Shown here: one piece after another, positions 41,497 through 48,600 of the stretch
Layout: each line of letters begins with the position of its first letter
How positions within the stretch are numbered: position 1 is the stretch's first letter
Made by a program: the position numbers and the translations under genes
NCBI GenBank assembly: GCA_035535315.1
Contig: DATLQD010000133.1
Span: forward strand, 21,436 to 85,435
Reading direction: 5' to 3'
Length of the DNA: 64,000 nt
Source: DASQGA01 sp035535315
GTDB taxonomy: Bacteria; Actinomycetota; Thermoleophilia; Gaiellales; Gaiellaceae
Notes under the pieces: model-generated
What the model saw: only the letters and a program-made list of their open reading frames with translations
Database searches by the model: none
What the model was told of the DNA's origin: nothing

Positions 41497-41570
41497 CGGG
41501 ACGTGGCGCAGCCTGGTAGCGCACCTGCTTTGGGAGCAGGGGGTCGCGAGTTCAAATCTCGCCGTCCCGA
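41497..41570 (+). tRNA. tRNA-Pro (TGG)
   Basis: Cloverleaf: acceptor CGGGACG/CGTCCCG, D-arm GCGCAGCCTGGTAGCGC, anticodon arm CCTGC-TTTGGGA-GCAGG with anticodon TGG, T-arm TCGCGAGTTCAAATCTCGC (stem, TTCAAAT loop). No encoded CCA. TACACT (41482-41487) lies 9 nt upstream. Followed at once by a strong terminator. Confidence 0.95.
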
Positions 41571-41572
41571 TA

Positions 41573-41600
41573 GAAAAGGCCCTGGAAGCAGGGCCTTTTC
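41573..41600 (+). terminator. Rho-independent terminator of tRNA-Pro
   Basis: GAAAAGGCCCT (41573-41583) pairs with AGGGCCTTTTC (41590-41600), a stem of 11 bp ending in a T-run, directly after the tRNA. Confidence 0.85.
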
Positions 41601-41605
41601 GTTCG

Positions 41606-41968
41606 TCAATTACGGGCGAGATCTATCCGAGAAGGCGCGCCGCCGAAGCCGATCTCGTTCCCCTCGGCATCACGGTAGATGGCCTTGCGTACTCCGTTGG
41701 AGTAGGTCTCGCGCTCGGCGGGGCTGATGCCACGGGAGGCGATCTCCGACACGAGCGAATCGAGGTCGTCCACGAAGATCGTATGGAGAGCATGTCCGGC
41801 GCGCTCAGCGTGTTCCAAGACGAAGATCGAGCGACCCTCGGCCAGATCCCAAACGGCCTCAGTCTCGTGCGCGAGGAAGGTCGGCTCGGAGCCGAGCAAG
41901 CGCTCGTACCATGGTCTCGCCGCCGCGTAGTCGCTGACGCAGATCCCGGCGTAGAGGTCGAGTGCCAC
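41606..41968 (-). CDS. Glyoxalase/bleomycin-resistance-fold (VOC) protein
   Basis: About 120 residues. VOC features: LYAGICVSDYAAARPWYERL at the start, WDLAEGRSIFVLEHAERAG, HTIFVDDLDSLVSEIASRG and the closing YRDAEGNEIGFGG with a metal-type glutamate. Function could be a small lyase, dioxygenase or drug-binding protein. GTG 41968 fits the family; the longer frame to 42109 runs over non-homologous sequence. It lies between an intact tRNA-Pro and a displaced tRNA-Pro 3' copy. Confidence 0.8.
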   Translation of the reverse strand: MALDLYAGICVSDYAAARPWYERLLGSEPTFLAHETEAVWDLAEGRSIFVLEHAERAGHALHTIFVDDLDSLVSEIASRGISPAERETYSNGVRKAIYRDAEGNEIGFGGAPSRIDLARN

Positions 41969-42136
41969 GGGCCGATCGTAGCCCTGTGCGGGGCATGCTG
42001 CTGTGGAATCTCGTGGAGAGAAGCTGGAAAGCCGCGGCGGCGAGCAGGGCGCGACTTCTACTTCACCCTGGAAGGGATTTACGGCTTTTGGGCTGCCGTC
42101 TGCTACCACAGGTGACCAGGGGCGAAGGGCAACTGC

Positions 42137-42216
42137 GACTTGGGAGCAGGGGTCGCGGGTTCAAATCTCTCGCCGTCCCGATCGCAGGAGGGGCCTGGAA
42201 GCGGGGCCTTTCCCGT
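42137..42216 (+). pseudogene. tRNA-Pro 3'-end remnant with degenerate terminator
   Basis: From about TTGGGAGCAGG onward this repeats the anticodon-loop, T-arm, acceptor 3' strand and terminator of the intact tRNA-Pro 0.6 kb upstream. It has one base fewer in the G-run and a 2-nt TC insertion in the T-stem side. The 5' half is missing. Such a split copy is typical of an integration-site duplication (att), here flanking the VOC gene; no integrase is present. Confidence 0.72.
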
Positions 42217-42337
42217 CGTAGCGGAAGCGGCGGGGACCTCAACACCTTCTTCGGTGTCGACGGTAGGCTGTCGCGTCGGTCGCGCGCCGGCACGACATGC
42301 ACGAGAAGCGGGCTCGCCGGCAAGTAGTCTCTCGCGG

Positions 42338-43096
42338 GTGAACGAGCCCTGTGCCGACGTCGTCGAGGAGGGCCGGCGGCTCATAACCCTCGCCGAGCAG
42401 GAGAACCTGCCGCTTCGCCTCCTGGGGGGTGTGGCCATCAGGCTCCGCAGCCCCGGGACGGGCCACCCGGCGTTCGAGCGCACGTACGCGGATCTCGACT
42501 TCGCAGCCGCCAAGGGCTCGTCCGCGAGAACCGCGTCCTTCTTCGAGTCAGCCGGCTACGTCCCGCATGTCGCCTTCAACGCTCTGCAGGGAAGCGAGCG
42601 CCTGCTCTTCTTCGACGACGCCAACAGGCGGCAGGTGGACGTGTTCGTGGGTGCGTTTTCCATGTCGCACAAGATCCCGCTTGCGGAGCGCCTCGAGCTC
42701 GAGCCGGTGTCGGTCCCGCTCGCCGAGCTTCTCCTGACGAAGCTCCAAATCGCCGAGCTGAACGAGAAGGACGTGCGAGACGCGCTGGCGCTTCTCTACG
42801 AGCACCCGGTCGGAGAGGAGGACGGCGACACCGTCAACGCCGCCCGAGTCGCCGTGCTCTGCGCCGCGGACTGGGGACTCTGGCGCACTATCACCGGGAA
42901 TCTCGAGGCAACGCTCGCCCGTCTGGACGACTATGCCCTTTCGGCGGACGAGAAGCGCACCGTCGCGGCGCGGGCGCAGGCGCTTCTCGACCGCATCGAG
43001 GCCGAGCCGAAGTCTCGCGCCTGGCGCCTTCGCGCCCGCATCGGAGAGCGAAAGCGGTGGTACGAGCTACCGGAAGAGGTTGCCGGAGGCCCCTAG
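42338..43096 (+). CDS. Nucleotidyltransferase-fold hypothetical protein
   Basis: 252 residues. The N-terminal RLLGGVAIRLRSP and following TYADLDFAAAKG resemble the Gly-Gly and D-x-D motifs of the Pol-beta/AbiEii-type nucleotidyltransferase fold; RRQVDVFVGAF may provide a third acidic residue. The C-terminal half is helical. It may be an enzyme or a toxin-like transferase; no antitoxin gene is seen. GTG 42338 is preceded by TAGTCT (42325-42330) with a 7-nt gap. The earlier open frame overlaps the tRNA remnant and is rejected. Confidence 0.65.
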   Translation: MNEPCADVVEEGRRLITLAEQENLPLRLLGGVAIRLRSPGTGHPAFERTYADLDFAAAKGSSARTASFFESAGYVPHVAFNALQGSERLLFFDDANRRQVDVFVGAFSMSHKIPLAERLELEPVSVPLAELLLTKLQIAELNEKDVRDALALLYEHPVGEEDGDTVNAARVAVLCAADWGLWRTITGNLEATLARLDDYALSADEKRTVAARAQALLDRIEAEPKSRAWRLRARIGERKRWYELPEEVAGGP

Positions 43097-43111
43097 AACC
43101 TTGAAGGAGTG

Positions 43112-43141
43112 TTGCAAGCGCGGCTACGTCGTTGCAATACT
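43112..43141 (+). promoter_or_regulatory. Twin TTGCAA boxes and -10 hexamer of the grd operon
   Basis: Two copies of the self-palindromic TTGCAA (43112-43117 and 43132-43137) are 20 bp apart, about two helical turns. The second overlaps AATACT (43136-43141), which ends 7 nt before the IclR GTG. The arrangement suits autoregulation by the IclR protein. Confidence 0.5.
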
Positions 43142-43148
43142 TGCGTCG

Positions 43149-43826
43149 GTGCAATCCGCAGACAAGGCACTCGCGATCCTCGCCGCCTTCACCGAGGCTC
43201 GACCGGAACTCGGTGCAACCGAGCTTGCCGGGGAGCTCGGGATGCACAAGAGCACCGTCTCGCGGCTTCTTGCAACGCTCGAAAAACGAGGTCTCGTGCG
43301 CCGAGCCGGCGACCGCTTCCTTCCGGGACCGGAGCTGGCTCGGCTCGGCTCGCTCGCCGCGCGCGGCCTCGCACTCCTCCCAACGGCCCGTGATCCGCTC
43401 GCGCGCCTTGCGGACGAGACCGGCGAGACCGTGAACCTCGCGATCCGGGAGGGCGATCGCGTTTTGAACGTGTACCAGGTCGAGACCTCCCACTTCGTCG
43501 GAGTGAAGAACTGGACCGGCCGCACGACGCCGCTCGACACGACCGCGAACGGCAAGGTTCTGCTCGCCTTCGGTGACGGCGGCGCCTCCGCGGAGCTCGA
43601 ACGCATTCGTGGGTGCGGATATGCGACGGCCGTTGAGGAACTCGAGCCGGGCCTGAACTCAGCGGCAGCGCCGGTCTTCGATTGCACGGGCGCTTGCGTG
43701 GCCGCAGTCTCGGTTGCAGGGCCCTCCTATCGCGTCACCGAAGGGCGGCTCGCAGATCTCGGCCTTGCGTGCGCCGCGGCCGGAAACGAGATATCTGCCG
43801 GCCTCGGACACCGGAAAGCTGCCTGA
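43149..43826 (+). CDS. IclR-family transcriptional regulator
   Basis: 225 residues. N-terminal winged HTH: SADKALAILAAFTEARPELG, LAGELGMHKSTVSRLLATLE, RGLVRRAGDRFLPGPELARLG. The C-terminal effector domain includes TGETVNLAIREGDRVLNVYQ and LDTTANGKVLLAF. It heads the grd operon; the stop overlaps the grdE ATG by 1 nt (TGATG), so it is very probably co-expressed with the reductase genes and may sense their substrate. GTG 43149 is set by the nearby -10-like hexamer; an in-frame TTG at 43101 would lie upstream of the operator-like repeats. Confidence 0.85.
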   Translation: MQSADKALAILAAFTEARPELGATELAGELGMHKSTVSRLLATLEKRGLVRRAGDRFLPGPELARLGSLAARGLALLPTARDPLARLADETGETVNLAIREGDRVLNVYQVETSHFVGVKNWTGRTTPLDTTANGKVLLAFGDGGASAELERIRGCGYATAVEELEPGLNSAAAPVFDCTGACVAAVSVAGPSYRVTEGRLADLGLACAAAGNEISAGLGHRKAA

Positions 43827-45040
43827 TGGCCTGGGAGGTGCGCACGTTCGCTCCTGACGTGCTTGCGCCCGACGTGGGGCGCATCGAAGACCTGACGCGC
43901 GCCGAGCCCGCTCTCGCTGGCGTCGACGTCGCGGTCGTCGAGCCCGGGGAGCCGGTGCGGGTCACGCACGTCCTCGATGCGGTCGAGCCACGAATCCGCT
44001 CCGACGGTCGAATGGCATTTCCAAGCGAGGAGCGAGCGGGCGAGGGCGTAACGAATCGGATCAGCGACGTCGTCGTACTCTCCTGCCTCGATTTTCCCGG
44101 CGAGGAGCGTCCGCTGCACGAACAGGAGTCGATCGTCGACCTCTCGGGCCCGGCCGCCGACCTGACGCCTTTCGGCTCGATGCGAAACGTCGTCCTGACG
44201 TTCCGCCCCGGCGAGGGTGCGGGACACCAGGCCATCGACAGCGCAGTCCGGCGCGTGACACTCCGCGTGGCCGAGATCCTGGCCGAGCCGACCCTAAGCG
44301 CCGAACCGGTGCACACGCACACGTTCGCGCTCGGGCCGGCCGACGATGCGCTTCCGGCCGTCGCGGCACTCATACAGCTCTCCGACCTTGGCCAGCTTTA
44401 CCAGCTCTACCTCTATGGAACCCCGGTTGGCGAGAGCGGCCTGCCCAAGCTCGTCGATCCAGCGGAGGTAATGGACGGAGCTGTCACTGCAGGGGAGTAT
44501 CACTGGGCGGCAATGCGGAATCCGACGCTCTTCTTCCAGCTCAACTCGCTGGTACGAACCCTCTATCGCGAGCATGGCAAGCGCCTGCGCTTCGCGGGCG
44601 TCGTTCTCATGCGGGGGTACGAGCAGTCGGCGGACGACAAGCAGCGCGCTGCCGATGCGGCCGCGCGAGTCGCGGTCGGGCTCGGCGTTGACGGAGTGGT
44701 GATCACGACTGACGCCGGCGGGAACAGTCACACCGACACGATGCTCACCTGCAGAGCCTGCGAGAACGCTGGCGTGAAGACAGCGGTGATCGTCTGCGAA
44801 GAGACCGATCTGGACGCGACTGAGCCGATCCTGACCGACTGGGTCTCCGAGGCCGACTGCATCGTCTCGACCGGGAACGTCGAGCAGTTCGCACCGGCCT
44901 GGAAGCCAGAGCGCGTGCTGGGCGGCGATCACTTTCTCGACGGCACGCCGGCCGCCGAGGCGGGCCCGATCCCGGTCCGCAACTATCTGGGCGCAGCCAA
45001 CCAGATGGGCCAGCTCGACCTCGGAGCGACGTCATGGTGA
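43826..45040 (+). CDS. grdE: GrdE-like component B subunit of glycine/sarcosine/betaine reductase
   Basis: 404 residues. It aligns along its length with the GrdE/GrdI proprotein family: AVEPRIRSDGRMAFPSEE, GLPKLVDPAEVMDGAVTAG, YREHGKRLRFAGVVLM and LGVDGVVITTDAGGNSHTDT. Component B binds the substrate, and in clostridial glycine reductase a cysteine after SGN becomes a pyruvoyl group at a cleavage site. Here the matching position reads TAGEYHWAAMRN with tyrosine (residue 225), so self-cleavage and a pyruvoyl cofactor look unlikely. The comparison is from memory of clostridial sequences. Overlaps grdB by 7 nt. Confidence 0.85.
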   Translation: MAWEVRTFAPDVLAPDVGRIEDLTRAEPALAGVDVAVVEPGEPVRVTHVLDAVEPRIRSDGRMAFPSEERAGEGVTNRISDVVVLSCLDFPGEERPLHEQESIVDLSGPAADLTPFGSMRNVVLTFRPGEGAGHQAIDSAVRRVTLRVAEILAEPTLSAEPVHTHTFALGPADDALPAVAALIQLSDLGQLYQLYLYGTPVGESGLPKLVDPAEVMDGAVTAGEYHWAAMRNPTLFFQLNSLVRTLYREHGKRLRFAGVVLMRGYEQSADDKQRAADAAARVAVGLGVDGVVITTDAGGNSHTDTMLTCRACENAGVKTAVIVCEETDLDATEPILTDWVSEADCIVSTGNVEQFAPAWKPERVLGGDHFLDGTPAAEAGPIPVRNYLGAANQMGQLDLGATSW

Positions 45041-46311
45041 GGGCCGTCCACTACCTGAATCAGTTCTTCGCGGGGCTCGGCGGCGAGGAGGCGGCGGGTA
45101 CCGAGCCGACTCGTATCGACGGCCCGGTCGGCCCGGGCAAGGGACTTGCCGCTGCCCTCGAGGGAATCGAGATCGTCGCGACCATCGCCTGCGGCGACGA
45201 TTACTTCAGCGAGCACGAGGAAGCTGCGCTCGGGCGACTCTTCGAACTGATCGAGCGCGACCAGCCCGACCTGCTGGTCGCCGGCCCGGCGTTCGGGTCC
45301 GGGCGCTACGGCTACGCCTGCGCTCGTGTCGCGGCCGAGGCGAGCAAACGTGGGATTCCCGGGCTTGCGGCGATGCACGAAGAGAACCCAGGTGTTGCAG
45401 CAGCAGCGGGCAAGGTGCTGATCGTCCCAACGGCAGTGAATGTGGCCGGCATGCGTGACGCGCTGCCGCGGCTTGCGTCTCTCGCTAGCGCACTTGTGAG
45501 TGGCCGTGAGCTGGGTCCGCCGGAGGAAGAGGGGTATCTCCCGCGTGGACTGCGGCGGAACAGACACCACGGAGCGACGGGAGCCGAGCGGGCTGTGGAT
45601 CTCCTCCTTGCGAAGCTCGCCGGCGAGAAGCGCTCCGAGGTCGGAGGGTCGTTCGACCGGGTCGAGCCTCCGGCGCGCGTGGAAGATCTCTCGCACGCCC
45701 TCATCGCGCTCGTGACCGAAGCTGGGTGCGTTCCGCAGGGAAATCCCGATCGGCTGCCGAGTGTGCGCGCCCAGGCATGGCTTCGATATTCCCTCGCGGG
45801 CGAGAAGCGGCTCGATGCTGGTGACTACGAAAGCGTGCACGGCGGCTTCGATGTCTCCCGAGCGAACGAGGATCCGAACCGGCTCGTTCCGCTGGACACC
45901 GTGAGCGGCCTGATCGATGAAGGCCGGATCGGCCGCCTGCACGAGTTCTTCTATACGACAACCGGGAACGGCACGCCTGTTGCAACCTCGACCGAGTTCG
46001 GCCGCGAGATCGCGGGAGAGCTGCGGGATGCCGGCGTCGAAGCCGTTCTCCTCTCGGGAACTTGAGGGACGGGGACGCGCTGCGGGGCAGTGCTCGCGAA
46101 GGAGATCGAGCGGGAAGGGATACCGACGGTGTTCGTGACCTCCCTGCCGACGATCTCGACCATGATCGGCGTCAACCGAACGCTTCGCGGCCCGGCGATC
46201 ACGCATCCCTTCGGTCTCGACGAGGAGGAGCGTCGCCAGATCGTCGAGCGGGCACTCGAGATGCTCGAGACAGACGTCGAGCCGACGACCGTCTGGGAGG
46301 TGGCTTCTTGA
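45034..46311 (+). CDS. grdB: Selenoprotein B of glycine/sarcosine/betaine reductase, UGA at residue 344
   Basis: 425 residues with TGA 46063-46065 read as Sec. Before it: MVRAVHYLNQFFAGLGGEE, the standard opening, and EFGREIAGELRDAGVEAVLL. The site reads LLSGTUGTGTRCGAVLAKEI, matching the U-G-T-x-T-R-C-G selenocysteine motif of GrdB, and the frame continues GIPTVFVTSLPTISTMIGVN to a normal end. The Sec attacks the C-N bond of the bound amine to give a carboxymethyl-selenoether passed to GrdA. Reading UGA as stop would lose the last 82 residues including the catalytic site. Confidence 0.95.
46077..46093 (+). promoter_or_regulatory. SECIS-like hairpin of grdB
   Basis: GCGCTGC (46077-46083) pairs over 7 bp (one G-U) with GCAGTGC (46087-46093), loop GGG. 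It begins 11 nt after the UGA, close to the distance known for the bacterial SelB-binding hairpin in E. coli fdhF. Confidence 0.5.
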
Positions 46312-46462
46312 CGACCATGGGGCTGAATTGCGTTGTTCTTGACGCGCGTGTATCTCGGGTCCCGACCCGCCCCCCTGCTCACGCGCGAGCGTACCGCTCG
46401 AAAACGCTCGAGTGGGACGCTGAATGTGCCACTGGCGTTACGAAAGTGGAGCTGCGGATCAC
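46312..46462 (+). other. Gap between grdB and grdC
   Basis: 151 bp in an otherwise gap-free operon. It has a small stem CTCGA/TCGAG (46397-46412) and GGGT/ACCC (near 46358), and two TTGACG hexamers. No ORF with family similarity. It could hold an internal promoter or an mRNA-stability element. Confidence 0.4.
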
Positions 46463-47794
46463 GTGAGCGGGGCCGCAATTCACGGGTGCTCGCTCGTGCT
46501 TGCGCACGCGCCCGACCTCGTGCAGCACGGGTCGAAGCCGGCGCGCGAGATCGCGGCGACGCGGGACGGCCTGCTGGACCGAATCAGCGGCGCCCTCCGC
46601 ACATACGACGACGCCCTCGCCTACGCGCCCAACCAGGCCTTCGTCGGAAACCTCCGCCCCGAGGAGCTCTGGGACGTGGAGCGGCCTCGCTGGCGCCACC
46701 CGGTGAGGTCGAGCCGGGAAGGTCCATACGGCGTGATCGTCGACGAGGATGAGCTCTACCGCCGCATGGCCGAAGCGGACGCGTTCCAGCTCTTTCGTCT
46801 GAACGGCGAGGAGGCGGGAGACGGCGCCCTGCCGCTCGCCTTGCGCGGCCGGCTCGCCGGTTCGATGCTTCGCGCCCACGAGCTCGACGAGAGTCTCTCG
46901 GCCAGCGTGCTCCTCGAGAATCTCGCCTGCAAGACGACCGGGGCTCTCGCCCTTGAGCACCTCCTGCGCCAGATCGACTTCCCTGCCGGAGAGGTCGACT
47001 ATGCGCTCGGCTGCGGTGAGGAGGCCGTCGGCGATCGCTATCAGCGGGGCGGCGGAAACCTCGGGAAGGCGATCGCGGAGCAGGCCGGATGCTCAAATGC
47101 GTCTGGCGCAGACGTCAAGGCGTTCTGCGCCGGGCCGGTCCATGCAATCGTGGTTGCCGCAGCTCTCGTCGCGGCGGGAGTCTTCAGCCACGTCGCGGTG
47201 GTGGCAGGCGGATCGCTGGCGAAGCTGGGGATGAAGTTCTCGGGCGCGTTGAAGAACGACGTCCCGGTTCTCGAGGACGTTCTAGCGGGACTCGCAATCC
47301 TGGTCGGGCCGCCGGGAGGCGGCGCGCCCGTCGTTCGACTCGACGCCGTCGGCCGCCACAGGATCGGCTCCGGCTCGGCTCAGCAAGCCGTCCTCGAGGA
47401 TCTCGTCGTCGAGCCACTGAGTCGGCTCGGCCGCGGCATTCTCGATGTCGACCGCTACGCAACTGAGCTCCACGACCCGGAGATCACGGAGCCGGCCGGG
47501 GCTGGGAACGTCCCGAACCGGAACTACAAGCTGATCGGAGCGCTCGCGGTCAAACGCGGGGAGCTTCCGCGGGACGAGCTCGAGAGCTTCGAGCGCACAC
47601 GCGGGCTGCCCGGATACTCTCCGACGCAGGGGCACGTCGCCTCAGCTGTCCCGTACCTCCCGCACGCGCTCACGGCGCTGCGAGCGGGTGACATCGGCTC
47701 TGCGATGCTGGTCGCGAAGGGCTCGCTGTTCCTCGGCCGCATGACCGGGCTGGCTGACGGGATGTCAATTCTGCTCGAACCCGGAAAGGAGTGA
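46463..47794 (+). CDS. grdC: Glycine reductase component C, beta subunit
   Basis: 443 residues. Component C takes the acyl group from the selenoether intermediate. N-terminus GCSLVLAHAPDLVQHGSKPA and RTYDDALAYAPNQAFVGNL match GrdC, as do GEEAVGDRYQRGGGNLGKAI, DVKAFCAGPVHAIVVAAALV, SLAKLGMKFSGALKNDVPVL and GLPGYSPTQGHVASAVPYLP. The fold is thiolase/FabH-like. It is about 70 residues shorter than my memory of clostridial GrdC. GTG 46463 is preferred to ATG 46424, which reads into the spacer. No adjacent grdD is present. Thioredoxin starts 3 nt after the stop, with GGAAAGGAG at the junction. Confidence 0.9.
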   Translation: MSGAAIHGCSLVLAHAPDLVQHGSKPAREIAATRDGLLDRISGALRTYDDALAYAPNQAFVGNLRPEELWDVERPRWRHPVRSSREGPYGVIVDEDELYRRMAEADAFQLFRLNGEEAGDGALPLALRGRLAGSMLRAHELDESLSASVLLENLACKTTGALALEHLLRQIDFPAGEVDYALGCGEEAVGDRYQRGGGNLGKAIAEQAGCSNASGADVKAFCAGPVHAIVVAAALVAAGVFSHVAVVAGGSLAKLGMKFSGALKNDVPVLEDVLAGLAILVGPPGGGAPVVRLDAVGRHRIGSGSAQQAVLEDLVVEPLSRLGRGILDVDRYATELHDPEITEPAGAGNVPNRNYKLIGALAVKRGELPRDELESFERTRGLPGYSPTQGHVASAVPYLPHALTALRAGDIGSAMLVAKGSLFLGRMTGLADGMSILLEPGKE

Positions 47795-47797
47795 CAG

Positions 47798-48124
47798 ATG
47801 GTCGAAGCAACCCCGGAAACATTCAAGGAACTGACGCGCGAGGGAAGCGTCCTCGTTGACTTCTGGGGGCCGCGTTGCCAGCCGTGCCTGCAGATGATGC
47901 CGACCGTGGAGAAGCTCGAGGAGGACTCGGCCGGCGCCGTCAAGGTTGTGAAGGTGAACGCGAGCGAGAATCGAGATGTGTGTCGCGAGCTCCGCGTCTT
48001 CGGTCTGCCCACGTATCTTCTTCTCCGCGACGGCGAGGAGCTCGAGCGCCTGTCGGGCGAGGTGTCAAAGGAAGACATCGAGAAGGCATTTGCGACGCTT
48101 GGAAACGGAGGTGAGGCAGCATGA
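47798..48124 (+). CDS. Thioredoxin of the grd operon, CQPC active site
   Basis: 108 residues. Thioredoxin fold with VLVDFWGPRCQPCLQMMPTV and cis-Pro loop VFGLPTYLLLRDGE. The active site CQPC replaces CGPC and an arginine replaces the usual Trp before it. Clostridial glycine-reductase thioredoxins also have variant sites (GCVPC, GCEPC), so this fits the dedicated electron donor that regenerates GrdA. Strong ribosome site; 4-nt ATGA overlap with grdA. No thioredoxin reductase gene is adjacent. Confidence 0.92.
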   Translation: MVEATPETFKELTREGSVLVDFWGPRCQPCLQMMPTVEKLEEDSAGAVKVVKVNASENRDVCRELRVFGLPTYLLLRDGEELERLSGEVSKEDIEKAFATLGNGGEAA

Positions 48125-48585
48125 AGCTCGAGGGAAAGAAGGTGATCGCGCTGGGCGAGCGGGATGGTGTCCCGGGCCCAGCCATCGCCGACGCAGTCAG
48201 GTCGGCGGGCGCGGAGGTTGTCTTCGTCGAGACGGAGTGCTTCGTCTGAACGGCGGCAGGCGCCATGGACCCCGAGAACCAGGACCGCATCAAGAGCCTG
48301 GTCGACGAGCACGGGGCCGACGACCTGGTGGTGGTGCTCGGAGCCGCTGACCTCGAGTCCCTCGAAGTCACGGCCGAGACGGTCACCGTCGGGGACCCGG
48401 CCTACGTGGGTCCGCTGGCAGGAGTTCAGTTGGGACTCCCCGTTGTTCACATCCTCGAAGAGGACATCAAGGAGCAGGTTGACCCTCAGGTCTACGAGGA
48501 TCAGGTAGGGCTGCTCGAGATGACGCTCGACATCGAGCAGGTGCGAGTGGCCGTGAAGGGCTTCCCGGGCCGGGACCGGACTTGA
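48121..48585 (+). CDS. grdA: Selenoprotein A of glycine/sarcosine/betaine reductase, UGA at residue 43
   Basis: 154 residues with TGA 48247-48249 read as Sec. The site ETECFVUTAAGAMDPENQDR is the GrdA signature C-F-V-U-T-A-A-G-A-M-D. The rest, LVVVLGAADLESLEVTAETV and GLPVVHILEEDIKEQVDPQV, also matches. GrdA carries the carboxymethyl group from component B to C and is reduced by thioredoxin. Standard ORF calling from ATG 48265 loses the catalytic half. A weak stem GGCG/CGCC follows the UGA (48252-48264). No downstream gene in the operon; CtaG converges 16 bp later. Confidence 0.96.
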
Positions 48586-48600
48586 CCGAGCCTGAGGCGT

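Noticed and set aside
42140..42337. N-terminal extension of the nucleotidyltransferase-like gene
   Set aside because: It translates the tRNA-Pro remnant and intergenic sequence; GTG 42338 has a proper -10 hexamer.
46063..46065. grdB, grdA, Prx and DsbA-like as pseudogenes with stop mutations
   Set aside because: Each gene has a single stop, always at the catalytic cysteine position, with intact sequence on both sides and normal promoters or overlaps.
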